From: CAYPHY01 sp964410625
Lineage (GTDB): Bacteria; Chloroflexota; Anaerolineae; Promineifilales; Promineifilaceae
Assembly: GCA_964410625.1 (NCBI GenBank)
Contig: CAYPHY010000049.1
Coordinates: 1 to 38,225, forward strand
DNA length: 38,225 nt
Direction of reading: 5' to 3'
Below are positions 24,016 through 32,043 of this stretch, in pieces. The notes below the pieces were generated by a model, which searched no databases, was not told the DNA's origin, and was given only the letters and a program-made list of their open reading frames with translations. Both the position numbers and the translations under genes were made by a program. Positions within the stretch are counted from its first letter, which is position 1. The number at the start of each line of letters is the position of its first letter.

Positions 24016-24099
24016 CTTGTGAGTGATGAGTGGTGAGTGGAGAGTCTCCTAGTCTCCCAGTCTCTTAATCTCTAATCCCCAATCTCTAATCTCCTCCTC
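24016..24099. repeat. AGTCTCCTAGTCTC / CTAATCTC simple repeat
   Basis: Degenerate short direct repeats (GTGAGTGGAG, then AGTCTCC repeated, then CTCTAATC repeated) fill the space between two minus-strand genes. The same words appear at 20725-20760 and 29645-29830. Confidence 0.6.
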
Positions 24100-25203
24100 C
24101 TACGAAAACACAATCACCCCCCGCGCGATTTCGCCGCTGAGCATGTCAGCGTAGGCTTCGTTGATCTGGTCGAGGGGGTAGGTTTTACTGACCAGTCGGC
24201 CGAGATCGAGCAACCCGCGCTTATAGAGGTCGGCATACAGCGGGAAGTCGCGGGCGGCGTTGGCGCTGCCGTAGTAGGAGCCGGTGACTGTCTTTTCCTG
24301 GCGGGTGAGGATCGCGCCGGGGAGATTGGTCGAGCTGCCCATTGGGGAGATTCCGGCGAAGATGATCGTGCCGCCGGGGCGGGCGGCGTCGAGACATTGC
24401 TCCTGGACGGCGGGGAGGCCGATGGCTTCAAAAACGTAGTCCGCGCCGCGGCCGTTGGTCAGCCCGCGAATGGCATCGTTGGTATCCGGCCCAGCCATGA
24501 TGAAGTCGGTCGCCCCAAAGGAGAGGGCGATGTCCCCTTTCGCCTCAAAGGCGTCTACGGTGATGATTCGCGCGGCCCCGGCCAGCTTTGCGCCCATGAT
24601 GATGCTCAGGCCAACCCCACCCGCGCCAAAGACGACGACGTTGCTCCCTGGCTTGACGCGGACGGTGTTCAGTGCCGCGCCAACGCCGGTTGTCACCGCA
24701 CAGCCGATCAGCGCGGCGATGGTCAGCGGGATGTCAGGGTCGAGGGGGACACAGCACGCTTCGGGAACGACGGTGTGGTCGGCGAAGCAGGCCAGGGCGC
24801 TGAAGTGGTAGACGGGTTGGCCGTTTTGCGAGAGGCGGGTTGTGCCGTCCATCATTGTCCCCGCCCAAATCGGTTCGACGTAGGTTTCGCAGAGGCTCGG
24901 CCGTTCGTTGAGGCAGTAGAAGCAACGGCCGCAATTCGGCGCCCAATTGAGTGCGACGTGGTCGCCAGGCTGGACGCGGGTGACGCCCGGCCCAACGGCG
25001 ACGACAACCCCCGCGCCCTCATGACCGGGGACGACGGGGACGGCATGGCGGGTCGCGCCGGTCATCAGATGCCAATCGCTGTGGCAGACACCGGCCGCGG
25101 CGACACGGACGAGGACTTCGCCAGCCTGTGGTCCGGCGAGGTCGAGTTCTTCAATGGTAAAGGGGGAATGGGGTTCGCGGAAGATAGCTGCTTGGATTTT
25201 CAT
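24100..25203 (-). CDS. zinc-dependent alcohol dehydrogenase (MDR family)
   Basis: 367 residues, medium-chain dehydrogenase. Catalytic zinc ligands Cys40, His61-Glu62 and Cys168 are visible in GVCHSDWH, PGHEGAG and IGCAVTTGVG; the structural zinc set CGRCFYCLNERPSLC gives Cys91, 94, 97, 105. The Rossmann motif is GAGGVGLS, followed by an acidic residue in ITVDAF, indicating NAD preference. The proline-rich, long loop around residues 106-130 resembles class III (formaldehyde/glutathione-linked) enzymes. It probably oxidises an alcohol or S-hydroxymethyl intermediate. No ribosome site precedes the start; a repeat lies 12 bases upstream. The gene ends just before a simple repeat. Confidence 0.9.
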   Translation of the reverse strand: MKIQAAIFREPHSPFTIEELDLAGPQAGEVLVRVAAAGVCHSDWHLMTGATRHAVPVVPGHEGAGVVVAVGPGVTRVQPGDHVALNWAPNCGRCFYCLNERPSLCETYVEPIWAGTMMDGTTRLSQNGQPVYHFSALACFADHTVVPEACCVPLDPDIPLTIAALIGCAVTTGVGAALNTVRVKPGSNVVVFGAGGVGLSIIMGAKLAGAARIITVDAFEAKGDIALSFGATDFIMAGPDTNDAIRGLTNGRGADYVFEAIGLPAVQEQCLDAARPGGTIIFAGISPMGSSTNLPGAILTRQEKTVTGSYYGSANAARDFPLYADLYKRGLLDLGRLVSKTYPLDQINEAYADMLSGEIARGVIVFS

Positions 25204-25212
25204 GGTGCTTAA

Positions 25213-25384
25213 AATGGTTACGCAGATGACGCGGATATTTCGCAGATTGACGCTGATTTTCTGCCATAGGGCTTACGTAAGCAAATAATTTTTCGACACG
25301 AATAACACGAATTTCACGAAAATAGAAGGCTAAAATTCGTGCTATTCGTGAAATTCGTGTCAAATGCGTAAGTCCTATGCCATA
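25213..25384. repeat. long inverted-repeat element
   Basis: A GTTACGC/CGCGGAT-type stretch is followed by a large imperfect palindrome: TGCCATAGGGCTTACG (from about 25262) and ACACGAATTTCACGAA match, in reverse, TTCGTGAAATTCGTGT and CGTAAGTCCTATGCCA (to about 25383). No coding capacity. It is MITE-like or an extragenic palindrome. Confidence 0.75.
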
Positions 25385-25394
25385 TAAATAGTAT

Positions 25395-25428
25395 AACCCG
25401 TAACCACCGAATTGGGTGGTTACGGGTT
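25395..25428 (-). terminator. hairpin terminator of the CPBP gene
   Basis: A perfect 14-bp stem, AACCCGTAACCACC with GGTGGTTACGGGTT, and a 6-base loop, 31 bases past the stop. On the minus strand it is followed by an AT-rich run. Confidence 0.75.
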
Positions 25429-25459
25429 AGGTCAAATTTCCGTTTAGCAGGGTTGCTAT

Positions 25460-26164
25460 TTATAGATTGGGTACCATGAAAATCATCATCGAAGCAAAGG
25501 GTTCGCCAAGGAGGACAGCAAGGCTATGGGCTAAAATCACGGGAGTGAGGCTTCGCTTGCCCCACAGGAACAGTCCGGCAAGAATCAACCCAATCACAAC
25601 ACTGAAAATAAAGGCGAAGATGTTAAACCCGGCCCAAACGGTGTGATAGAGGGCGAAGAGAACGGCCGAAGCCAACGCCTGTGCCCAGGTGGGAATCTGC
25701 AAATCCCGCAGTTGGTTCATCAGCCAGCCACGCGTGATGATGTCTTCCAGCACCACGCCTGTGGCTGCTAAGAGTGCGGTCAGCACACGAAAACCGCTGA
25801 TTTGGACGATATTGGCATCAGGATCAAATTGAAAGATGCCAAACAAAAATGAAGCCGCCCACAATAAGCCGAAAACTACGCCAACAATATTCGCCGCCAG
25901 ACGGGAGGGAGCACCCAGACCGACATAACTCAGTAGCTCCCGCAGGGACATGCCACTCAGCCGCACGATTACGGCGATGATGATGCCGAACGCAACCAAA
26001 AACCAGGCCAACATCCCGATGATCGACCCTTCAAGGGAGAGGCTCTGCCGCAGCGTAAAGGGGATGGGGCCAAAGTTAGGGCCAATCAACAAGAGCAAAA
26101 GAACAGACACGATGCCAATTCGCCGCCAGACACTGTTTTTATCGGATACCATTGCACTTATCAT
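25460..26164 (-). CDS. CPBP-family intramembrane metalloprotease (CAAX-type)
   Basis: 234 residues with about six to eight transmembrane helices. The CPBP motifs are present but not perfect: motif 1 is VLEDIITRGWL (ED in place of the usual EE), motif 2 is FALYHTVW with the conserved His, and motif 3 is AHSLAVLLG with His where the last residue is often Asn. Relatives are Rce1-like prenyl-peptide proteases or immunity-type proteins; here no bacteriocin genes are seen. Activity is plausible, but the Glu-to-Asp change should be tested. GGAGG lies 6 bases before ATG 26164, a strong start, so it is probably expressed independently and ends at its own hairpin. It interrupts a row of metabolic genes. 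Confidence 0.82.
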   Translation of the reverse strand: MISAMVSDKNSVWRRIGIVSVLLLLLIGPNFGPIPFTLRQSLSLEGSIIGMLAWFLVAFGIIIAVIVRLSGMSLRELLSYVGLGAPSRLAANIVGVVFGLLWAASFLFGIFQFDPDANIVQISGFRVLTALLAATGVVLEDIITRGWLMNQLRDLQIPTWAQALASAVLFALYHTVWAGFNIFAFIFSVVIGLILAGLFLWGKRSLTPVILAHSLAVLLGEPFASMMIFMVPNL

Positions 26165-26304
26165 TTTATTCCTCCAGAAGTAAGATGAGGAAAGTATAGA
26201 TCAGGTGGCATTGGTACATCATCTAGCAACAGATGGATTTTGCTATCCAACTTTTGGTGGATAGGGCCAATCAGTAAAGTAGTGGATGGCAGGCGGCAAC
26301 TCTC

Positions 26305-27417
26305 TTATGCGCTGTTCACTGCCCATTGCTCTAGCTGCTGCCAATCGAGTTCGATGCCGAGGCCGGGGGTGTTGGGGAGGGTGAGGCGGCCGTTGTCAGG
26401 CAAGAGCGGAGTGGGCAGGATATAGTCACGGCGGTCGGGCGTCCAGTGCGGCGGGTCATAGGGGAATTCGATGAAGGGGGCATGGGAAACGGCCGCGCTG
26501 ACGTGGAGATTGGCAAGCAAGACCAGCCCATCCCCCCAGGTGTGGGGGGAGTAGATCGCCCCGGCCGCTTGTACGGCGCGGGCCAGTTGGACGGCGCGGC
26601 TGATCCCTGTGCTCCAGACGACATCGGCCTGGTAAACATCGAGCGAACCATGTTGCAGATAGCTGTAGAGTTCGCTGATTTCACGGTTGCCCTCTCCGGC
26701 GGCAATGCGGATTTTAGCCCGTTGGCGCAGTTGGGCGAGTCCCGCATAGTCGTGGCGGCCGAGTGGTTCCTCCAACCAGTAGACCCCCAGTTCGGCCAAC
26801 GCATCAGCCACCCAGAGGGCGGTCTTGAAGTCCCAGGGCGGCCGTGTGTCCCAGGGCATCCGCCACGCCTGGTTGGCGTCGGCCAGGAGGATCAGGTCGG
26901 GGCCAACGCCTTCGCGGACGGCGCGAACGGTGGCGATGTCATCACGCGGGTCGTCGTGGAAGAAGCGCAGCTTGACGGCCGGAAAGCCTTCGGCCTGCAG
27001 GCGTTGGACAGCGGCGACGCGCTCCTCCACGGGCAACCGTTGGCCGGTGGAGGCGTAGAGCGTGACCTGGTTGGAACGGCCGCCGAGCAGCCGCCACAGG
27101 GGTTGGCCGCTTAGCTTGCCGATTAAATCCCACAGGGCGACTTCCAGCGGCCACATGCGGCCGTAATGAAACTGCAAATTGTCGAGGATGCGGACATGAC
27201 GCTCGATGGCGAAGGGGTCCTGGCCGAGAAAGAGGTATTCATGGCCGTTGAATCCGAGCATCGCATCCCCCGCGCCAACCCCTTCATACTCCCCGGCACG
27301 GACGCGGACGACGGTGGTGGCGTGGTGGGTGCGCGGCCGTGGGTCCCAGGAAGCGTGAAAGGGCGGGTCGAGGGGCAGGCGGTAGTGGTGAATTTCAATG
27401 GCGGTAATTGGGGTCAT
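26305..27417 (-). CDS. mandelate racemase/muconate-lactonizing-like enolase-superfamily enzyme
   Basis: 370 residues. The N-terminal capping domain (HHYRLPLDPPFHASW) and TIM barrel show the catalytic set: Lys149-x-Arg151 in AVKLRFF (KxR in place of KxK), metal ligands Asp180, Glu216/217 region (WLEEP) and Glu242 (AAGEGN), and a His292-Asp265 dyad (SPHTWGD; VYQADVVWS). A His-Asp dyad places it in the mandelate racemase subgroup, which abstracts a proton alpha to a carboxylate in acid sugars or other hydroxy acids. The start at 27417 is TTTTTAATG without a clear ribosome site; it is only 7 bases after the LUD gene's stop and is likely translationally coupled to it. Substrate unknown. Confidence 0.87.
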   Translation of the reverse strand: MTPITAIEIHHYRLPLDPPFHASWDPRPRTHHATTVVRVRAGEYEGVGAGDAMLGFNGHEYLFLGQDPFAIERHVRILDNLQFHYGRMWPLEVALWDLIGKLSGQPLWRLLGGRSNQVTLYASTGQRLPVEERVAAVQRLQAEGFPAVKLRFFHDDPRDDIATVRAVREGVGPDLILLADANQAWRMPWDTRPPWDFKTALWVADALAELGVYWLEEPLGRHDYAGLAQLRQRAKIRIAAGEGNREISELYSYLQHGSLDVYQADVVWSTGISRAVQLARAVQAAGAIYSPHTWGDGLVLLANLHVSAAVSHAPFIEFPYDPPHWTPDRRDYILPTPLLPDNGRLTLPNTPGLGIELDWQQLEQWAVNSA

Positions 27418-27424
27418 TAAAAAC

Positions 27425-28045
27425 CTAAAAGCCTAAGACTTCATTAACCAGGATCATATTCAAATTGCGGCGCATATAGGGCAGCTCTTTCTCGAATATC
27501 AGCACTTTGCCGATATAACTGCCGTTCTTATTGCCCATGCTTCTTTGGCGTTGGTCTTCCATCGGCAGCGCATACTCGCGGATACGCCGCATCGCATCGT
27601 CCAGCGTCGGCGTGATTTTTTGTGCGCCAACGACCCAGATGATGTTGCGACTATTATAGGCATAGGCGGGCAACTGGCTGCCGCTGCCGCTGGCGAAGAC
27701 CAGTTCGCCGCTCTCGGCCAGCGCATTCACGCTTCCGAGGAAAAATTCAGCCATCGTCCCCTCCCGGCGCATCGCTGCTTGTCTAACGGGGTCTGGTTCA
27801 GCGAGCAGGTCAGCTTTGAAGTTGCGCCAGGGGTGATCGCCGGAAATGAGCAACGCCTCAAGGCCGATTTGCTGAAGCGTGACGGAACCGCCGGTCATGA
27901 CCACGGAACCGGCGGGGATGATCGAGAGCATGTGGGCCAGCGCATCTTCTTTTGTTTCCACAAAAACAGCGTTGATGCCGCGTGCGTTCACTGCTTCCAC
28001 CGTTCGATGGATACGATCAGTTGAAGGGAGGGTGTCGTAGTCCAT
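27425..28045 (-). CDS. LUD-domain protein (LutC/YkgG family)
   Basis: 206 residues of the DUF162/LUD fold: AVFVETKEDALAHMLSIIPAGSVVMTGGSVTLQQIGLEALL, a MAEFFLGSVNALAESGELVFASGSGSQLPAY core, and VVGAQKITPTLDDAMRRI are all recognisable. LutC-like proteins work with LutA and LutB, iron-sulfur proteins, in L-lactate oxidation; LutA/LutB are not in the window, although a related Fe-S protein gene lies at 36769. Members without LutB may act on other hydroxy acids. AAGGAG lies 6 bases before ATG 28045. Together with the enolase gene directly downstream it suggests a hydroxy-acid pathway, by inference only. Confidence 0.87.
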   Translation of the reverse strand: MDYDTLPSTDRIHRTVEAVNARGINAVFVETKEDALAHMLSIIPAGSVVMTGGSVTLQQIGLEALLISGDHPWRNFKADLLAEPDPVRQAAMRREGTMAEFFLGSVNALAESGELVFASGSGSQLPAYAYNSRNIIWVVGAQKITPTLDDAMRRIREYALPMEDQRQRSMGNKNGSYIGKVLIFEKELPYMRRNLNMILVNEVLGF

Positions 28046-28061
28046 TTTATCTCCTTAGGAC

Positions 28062-28165
28062 TCGAACGTTTGCAACGAATTTACGCGAATTGGCGCGAAT
28101 ATCATGGCGCAATATTTGCGGCGCGAATTTTGATTCATTTTCGCGAAAACTCGTGCTAATTCGTT
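28062..28165. repeat. intergenic CGAATT-rich inverted repeat
   Basis: GCAACGAATTTACGCGAATT (from 28072) and, near 28150, AATTCGTTGC match in reverse; GCGCGAAT and TTCGCGAA variants lie between. It is the same vocabulary as 25284-25370, 30520-30545 and 38150-38176, always intergenic. Confidence 0.65.
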
Positions 28166-28201
28166 GCTAAAAACAATTCGATCTACGCATATGGCTTGAG
28201 A

Positions 28202-28498
28202 TCACTCTTGTATCACTATTTCCAGGTCTTCGACGGTTGGGGCTTCCATCAGCAAGGGCACTATGTGGCCGATGGCCTCGCGATAATATTCGCTGTTGCT
28301 GCCAGTGACTTTTCGATCTTCCTCGCCTTCCCACAGGGTGATGATGATCCCTTTGCCTGTATTGCGGTCTACCAGCATGGTGAAGCCCTGGAAGCCAGTC
28401 TGTTGCTGGGTGGCGGGTAGGGCGTGGTTGCGGACATTGTGGATGGCCTCGTCCACCCGGTAGGGTGAAAATTGAGTGGTTGTGACTCTGGCGTACAT
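28202..28498 (-). CDS. small ABM/dimeric alpha-beta-barrel-like protein
   Basis: 98 residues. The sequence YARVTTTQFSPYRVDEAIHNVRN, then GFQGFTMLVDRNTGKGIIITLWEGEEDR, resembles the antibiotic biosynthesis monooxygenase (ABM) / Dabb ferredoxin-like fold: a strand, a helix, and the 'GF.G...L.D..TGKG..IT.WE' pair. Such proteins form dimers and include oxygenases, haem-degrading proteins and many proteins of unknown function. The start was set at ATG 28498 because GAGGAGAG lies 6-7 bases upstream; the frame runs on to 28546 but through a repeat. Its role in the neighbouring metabolic genes is unknown. Confidence 0.8.
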   Translation of the reverse strand: MYARVTTTQFSPYRVDEAIHNVRNHALPATQQQTGFQGFTMLVDRNTGKGIIITLWEGEEDRKVTGSNSEYYREAIGHIVPLLMEAPTVEDLEIVIQE

Positions 28499-28520
28499 GA
28501 TTTGCTCTCCTCTAAAATAG

Positions 28521-28585
28521 CTCACGCAAAGCACGCTAAGACGCAAAGTTTAAAAAACTTAGTGAACTTTGCGCCTTTGCGTGAG
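28521..28585. repeat. CTCACGCAAAG inverted repeat
   Basis: CTCACGCAAAG (28521-28531) is the exact complement of CTTTGCGTGAG (28575-28585), and CGCAAAGTT / AACTTTGCG form an inner stem. It stands just upstream of the ABM-like gene on the minus strand, inside its likely leader. Confidence 0.8.
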
Positions 28586-28628
28586 GTTGTCATTCTTGAT
28601 GATGGGCAACTATCCATGTTGTCTCCAC

Positions 28629-28700
28629 CTGAAATAGTTACGCGGATGGGCAGTAAGAATTGCTTGCGGATAAAACGCGGATCACGCGGATTTTCATTCA
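28629..28700. repeat. GTTACGCGGAT intergenic repeat
   Basis: GTTACGCGGATGGGCAG, GCGGATAAAACGCGGATCAC and GCGGATTTTCATTC repeat the vocabulary of 13586-13640. It lies between the asparaginase-like and ABM-like genes. Confidence 0.7.
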
Positions 28701-28736
28701 CGGTGATGACCTAACTATCGGTAAATTATACTTTTG

Positions 28737-29636
28737 TTATCGGCCGCTGGTAACAGGAGTGTCGCCAGTAGTAAAGGCATAGGGCATGGCGGCCGTGTTA
28801 TAGGCAAAGCCAATGCCGCCGCGAGCATCAATGGCGATCAGCCCTCCTTCCCCCTGGGTCCGCTCCTCCAGCAGGCGGATGGCCGCTTCACAGGCGGAGT
28901 GGGCGGTCAGTCCCTGGGCGACGAAATCACACACTTGTTTGGTAACGACGATACGCATCAGGTCTTCGCCATGGCCGGTCGCGCTGGCAGCGGCCGTCCA
29001 GTTATCGGCGTACCCTCCAGAGCCAACGAGCGGACTATCTCCGACGCGGCCGGGGAGCTTGTTTTTGGTGCCGCCGGTGGAGGTAGCAACGGCCAGATTG
29101 CCCTCCCGATCAAAGGCGACCGCCCCAACTGTATCGCCCAAAGGGCCAGAGGTAACGAGACGGCCGTCTAATTGTGCTTCCAGTTCGTGGAGCTTTTCCA
29201 ATTCTTCTTCGACCAGCAGCTCCTCGACCATGCAGCGCGGAAAGTGAATACGGTCGGCGAACTCCTCCGCCCCTTTGGCGACGAGGAAGTTATGATTGCT
29301 GCTCTCCATCACGCGGCGAGCGAGGCTGATAGGGTTACGCACGCGCTGGACGGCGGCGACAGCCCCCAGTTGCAGTGTACGGCCGTCCATAATCAGCGCG
29401 TCCATCTCCACTTCGCCATCAGCGTTGAGATAACTGCCACGTCCGGCGTCGAGGATGGGGCAATCTTCGAGGATACGCACGGCCGCTTCCACGGCATCCA
29501 GCGCACTCCCGCCGTCGAGAAGAATCCTTTGGCCGGCGGCGGCCGCTTCGGCACAGGCTTGTTGCGCTTCCGTCAGGCGTGTGGATGTTAAATCCCAATT
29601 TCCTGCGCCTCCGTGTACAATGATAGCAACATTCAT
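28737..29636 (-). CDS. isoaspartyl peptidase / L-asparaginase (Ntn hydrolase, type 2)
   Basis: About 299 residues. HGGAG near the N-terminus, LDAVEAAV, RGSYLNADGEVEMDA and the cleavage site GDTVGAVA (Thr169, which becomes the nucleophile after autocleavage) are diagnostic, with RVGDSPLVGSGGYAD and ATGHGEDLMR forming the substrate site. The precursor should split into alpha (1-168) and beta subunits. Known relatives (IaaA, plant-type asparaginases) remove beta-aspartyl (isoaspartyl) residues from dipeptides and release ammonia from asparagine. The start at 29636 has AGGAGGT six bases upstream; a preceding TTG is unlikely. This is probably the first gene of the minus-strand metabolic block. Confidence 0.93.
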   Translation of the reverse strand: MNVAIIVHGGAGNWDLTSTRLTEAQQACAEAAAAGQRILLDGGSALDAVEAAVRILEDCPILDAGRGSYLNADGEVEMDALIMDGRTLQLGAVAAVQRVRNPISLARRVMESSNHNFLVAKGAEEFADRIHFPRCMVEELLVEEELEKLHELEAQLDGRLVTSGPLGDTVGAVAFDREGNLAVATSTGGTKNKLPGRVGDSPLVGSGGYADNWTAAASATGHGEDLMRIVVTKQVCDFVAQGLTAHSACEAAIRLLEERTQGEGGLIAIDARGGIGFAYNTAAMPYAFTTGDTPVTSGR

Positions 29637-29644
29637 CAATAGAC

Positions 29645-29830
29645 CTCCTGTGGGGGTTAGTGGGTAGTGAATAGTGGGTAGTGGTTAGTGATTAGTTGAT
29701 AGTTGAGTAGTAGGCAGTAATTAGTATATTGGTGTATTGGTGTAATCGTGTATTGGTATATGATGAATCTTTGCCGCTGAGTACACCAATACACCAATCT
29801 CTAATCTCTACTCTCCAATCTCCTCTCATG
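29645..29830. repeat. simple-sequence intergenic region with 17-bp perfect inverted repeat
   Basis: Degenerate repeats of TAGTGGGTAGTGAATAGTGG type are followed by ATTGGTGTATTGGTGTA (29728-29744), whose exact reverse complement lies at 29782-29798, then by CTAATCTCTAATCTC-type words. It separates divergently oriented genes, so promoters should be here, yet none clear of the repeats was found. Confidence 0.7.
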
Positions 29831-29881
29831 GAACCAACGATACACTGAATACGTCCTAATTTTATGGAGGTGTACTATACT

Positions 29882-30496
29882 ATGAAGAAATATCTGTTGC
29901 CAATTAGCGTCCTATTGCTGTTTGTTTTGCTAATTGGCGTTGGTTGTGTGCCGGCGACGGGTGAGGATGTCACCACACCGGCAGTGGAAGAGATGCCGTA
30001 TCCTGAGGGTGCGGACACGGCCGAACCTTATCCGGCTGATGGAGATGGGGAGCTAGACATAGACCCCATTCCGGCAGAGGGGACGCGGCCGTACCCTTCG
30101 TTGGATGAGGATGATCGGCCGTTGGAAGCGTTACCGACGCCGGAGATCAGCGACCCGGAGGCACCGGGCGCAGGAGAAGGGCCAAGAGTGATCGAACAAG
30201 TTCCCCCCGATTTGTTGGAAGCGTTGCTGGATGACGTGGTGGCACGTACTGGCGCAGAGCGTTCGACTATACGAGTAATCCATAGCGAGCAGGTCGTCTG
30301 GCCTGATGGCTCATTGGGCTGCCCCCAGCCCGGCCAGATGTATACCCAGGCGTTGGTAGATGGCTACCGGGTCATCTTGGAGCAGGGGGAAAATCAGTAT
30401 GATTACCGGCTGGCCGACACGGGCTACTTTTATCTTTGTGAAAATAGCCTGAACCTGAGGCGGCCGCCCGCCGACGCTGGAACACCGACCCAATAG
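29882..30496 (+). CDS. lipoprotein with WPDGSLGCPQPG domain
   Basis: 204 residues. A lipoprotein signal (MKKYLLPISVLLLFVLLIGVGC) with the lipobox LIGVGC leads to a Pro/Glu/Asp-rich linker of about 80 residues. The C-terminal domain carries VVWPDGSLGCPQPGQMYTQALVDGYRVILE and YFYLCENS, with two cysteines that may form a disulfide. From memory, this 'DGSLGCP.PG..Y.Q' domain is found in secreted proteins of Chloroflexota and cyanobacteria, function unknown. GGAGG at 29866-29870 is 11 bases before the ATG; an upstream ATG at 29864 is less likely. It is expected on the outer face of the cell membrane. It stands alone, divergent from the asparaginase-like gene and convergent with the next gene. Confidence 0.82.
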   Translation: MKKYLLPISVLLLFVLLIGVGCVPATGEDVTTPAVEEMPYPEGADTAEPYPADGDGELDIDPIPAEGTRPYPSLDEDDRPLEALPTPEISDPEAPGAGEGPRVIEQVPPDLLEALLDDVVARTGAERSTIRVIHSEQVVWPDGSLGCPQPGQMYTQALVDGYRVILEQGENQYDYRLADTGYFYLCENSLNLRRPPADAGTPTQ

Positions 30497-30582
30497 GACC
30501 TTTTTTAACGCCGTCCAAAATTCGCGGTAATTCGCGTTAATTCGATGCAAAACCCCCACCCAGTTGCTCAACATTGGCGGCT

Positions 30583-32019
30583 TTACCACGAATACCCGTC
30601 GAATTCGGGGATGTCGAGGTCAAGGTCGTTGTCGGCCGTATCCTGCACGGGAGCGGGCGGGCTGCTGGTGGGGGTAATACGGCGGCGTTTCCGTTTGCGG
30701 CGGTAGTGGTGGCCGTGGCGGCCGTGTCCTTCCCCATCATCGGCCGCGGCGGCCGCCTGGGATTTATCATAGACTACGACAACCAGAGCGAGCAACAACC
30801 ACCATACAAAGCCCGGCCGTGACCCCAGCGAAATCGCATCCATCATGCCAAAGACCCACCCGGCGGTCAGGGAGCCGCTGAGACCGATGATCAAGATCGG
30901 CAGCGAAGAGGCGCGTTTGCGCCGTTCGCCCACCAACAGCCAGCTTTGCCAGAGCAGATAGGCGGCGAGCAACCACAACGCTAGATAGGCGATCAGACCG
31001 CCGAGGCCGAGGTCTAGCCCGGCTTGCAGCAGATGGTTGTGGGCGTGGGCGAGGTCTAGCTGTGGGGAAATGGTGAACAGGGGATAGAGTAGATGGACGA
31101 CGCGCCGGAAGCCGTTCATGCCCAGTCCGGTCAGCGGGAAGTCTTGCAGCGCAAACAAGGCGCGTGACCAGATTTCCAGTCGCCCTTGCACGCCGAAGGT
31201 GTCGCCTACGGGATCGGCCGTTCCCGGCACGCGAAAGGCGAGGACGCCGATCACCAACGCCAGGACAGCCACACCCGCCAGCAAGATCAGCCAACGGTAG
31301 CGTCGGGATGCAATGGCGGCCATGACCAGGACGCTCAATGCCAGCCCGACGATACCACCGCGCGATTGGGTGGCGATGAGGGTCAGGATGGAAAGGACGG
31401 TCACGGCCAGCAGCAAGAGCAGGGCTAAGCGGTTGTTCCGCGCCAGACGCGGCCACAGGCCGATGGAGCAAGCCAGCAGCAGCGGCGTGATCCAATCCAA
31501 CGCCCCGGCCAATTCATTGCTGTTCACCACACCATCCACCGCGCCCAAGATGTGGATACGGCCGCCGGTCAGGGTGGTGGCAATATTGTTGAGGAAGCGA
31601 AAGGGGCCGCTCCATTCCGCGCCAATTAGCCCAACCAACGCCATGCCCATTCCAACGAGGATGAGCAGGATCAGGATTAACCACACGCCATGTTTGCGCC
31701 GCCGGGCGAACTCGACCGCGCCGTAAAACAGGCCGATTCCGACAACGACACCGGCTATTTTGGGGAAACTGAGCGTGATGTCGAAGACGGCCGAGAGGCT
31801 GACCAGCACCATCAGTAAAAAGAAAAATAGGGCGACATCAAGCGGGGTTCGTGGGAAAAAGCGGCCGAACCCCACCCAGCGGAAGAGCCACAGCAAGGGG
31901 ATGACCAGCAACGCCAGCCCACGGCCGCCGGAAGGAAACATCAACAATGGCAACACCAGGAGCAGGATTAACCACTCCCAATGTATAATCGTTTGCATTG
32001 ATCGGCGTACTACTGTCAT
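30583..32019 (-). CDS. O-antigen ligase/polymerase-like (Wzy_C) membrane protein
   Basis: 478 residues with about 11-12 transmembrane helices. The O-antigen ligase/polymerase motif is seen in ATQSRGGIVGLALSVLV (SRG before a helix) and in the extracytoplasmic loop with GRLEIWSRALFALQDFPLTGLGMNGF and AHAHNHLLQAGLDLG, where the conserved HNHxL matches the family. It joins or polymerises glycan repeat units on a lipid carrier. The C-terminal tail past the last helix (~60 residues) is unusual: GEGHGRHGHHYRRKRKRRR, then an acidic end. ATG 32019 was taken; another Met 7 codons later is possible, and no ribosome site is clear. No other polysaccharide genes lie nearby, so the polymer is unknown. The 30497-30582 gap below it contains another short CGCGGTAATTCGCG-type repeat. 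Confidence 0.83.
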   Translation of the reverse strand: MTVVRRSMQTIIHWEWLILLLVLPLLMFPSGGRGLALLVIPLLWLFRWVGFGRFFPRTPLDVALFFFLLMVLVSLSAVFDITLSFPKIAGVVVGIGLFYGAVEFARRRKHGVWLILILLILVGMGMALVGLIGAEWSGPFRFLNNIATTLTGGRIHILGAVDGVVNSNELAGALDWITPLLLACSIGLWPRLARNNRLALLLLLAVTVLSILTLIATQSRGGIVGLALSVLVMAAIASRRYRWLILLAGVAVLALVIGVLAFRVPGTADPVGDTFGVQGRLEIWSRALFALQDFPLTGLGMNGFRRVVHLLYPLFTISPQLDLAHAHNHLLQAGLDLGLGGLIAYLALWLLAAYLLWQSWLLVGERRKRASSLPILIIGLSGSLTAGWVFGMMDAISLGSRPGFVWWLLLALVVVVYDKSQAAAAADDGEGHGRHGHHYRRKRKRRRITPTSSPPAPVQDTADNDLDLDIPEFDGYSW

Positions 32020-32043
32020 TTCTGTCAGATCGTAGTTTACTTT

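Noticed and set aside
25460..26164. Abi-type phage-defence protease
   Set aside because: CPBP proteins are sometimes named Abi, but there is no defence context, so a defence role is not supported.
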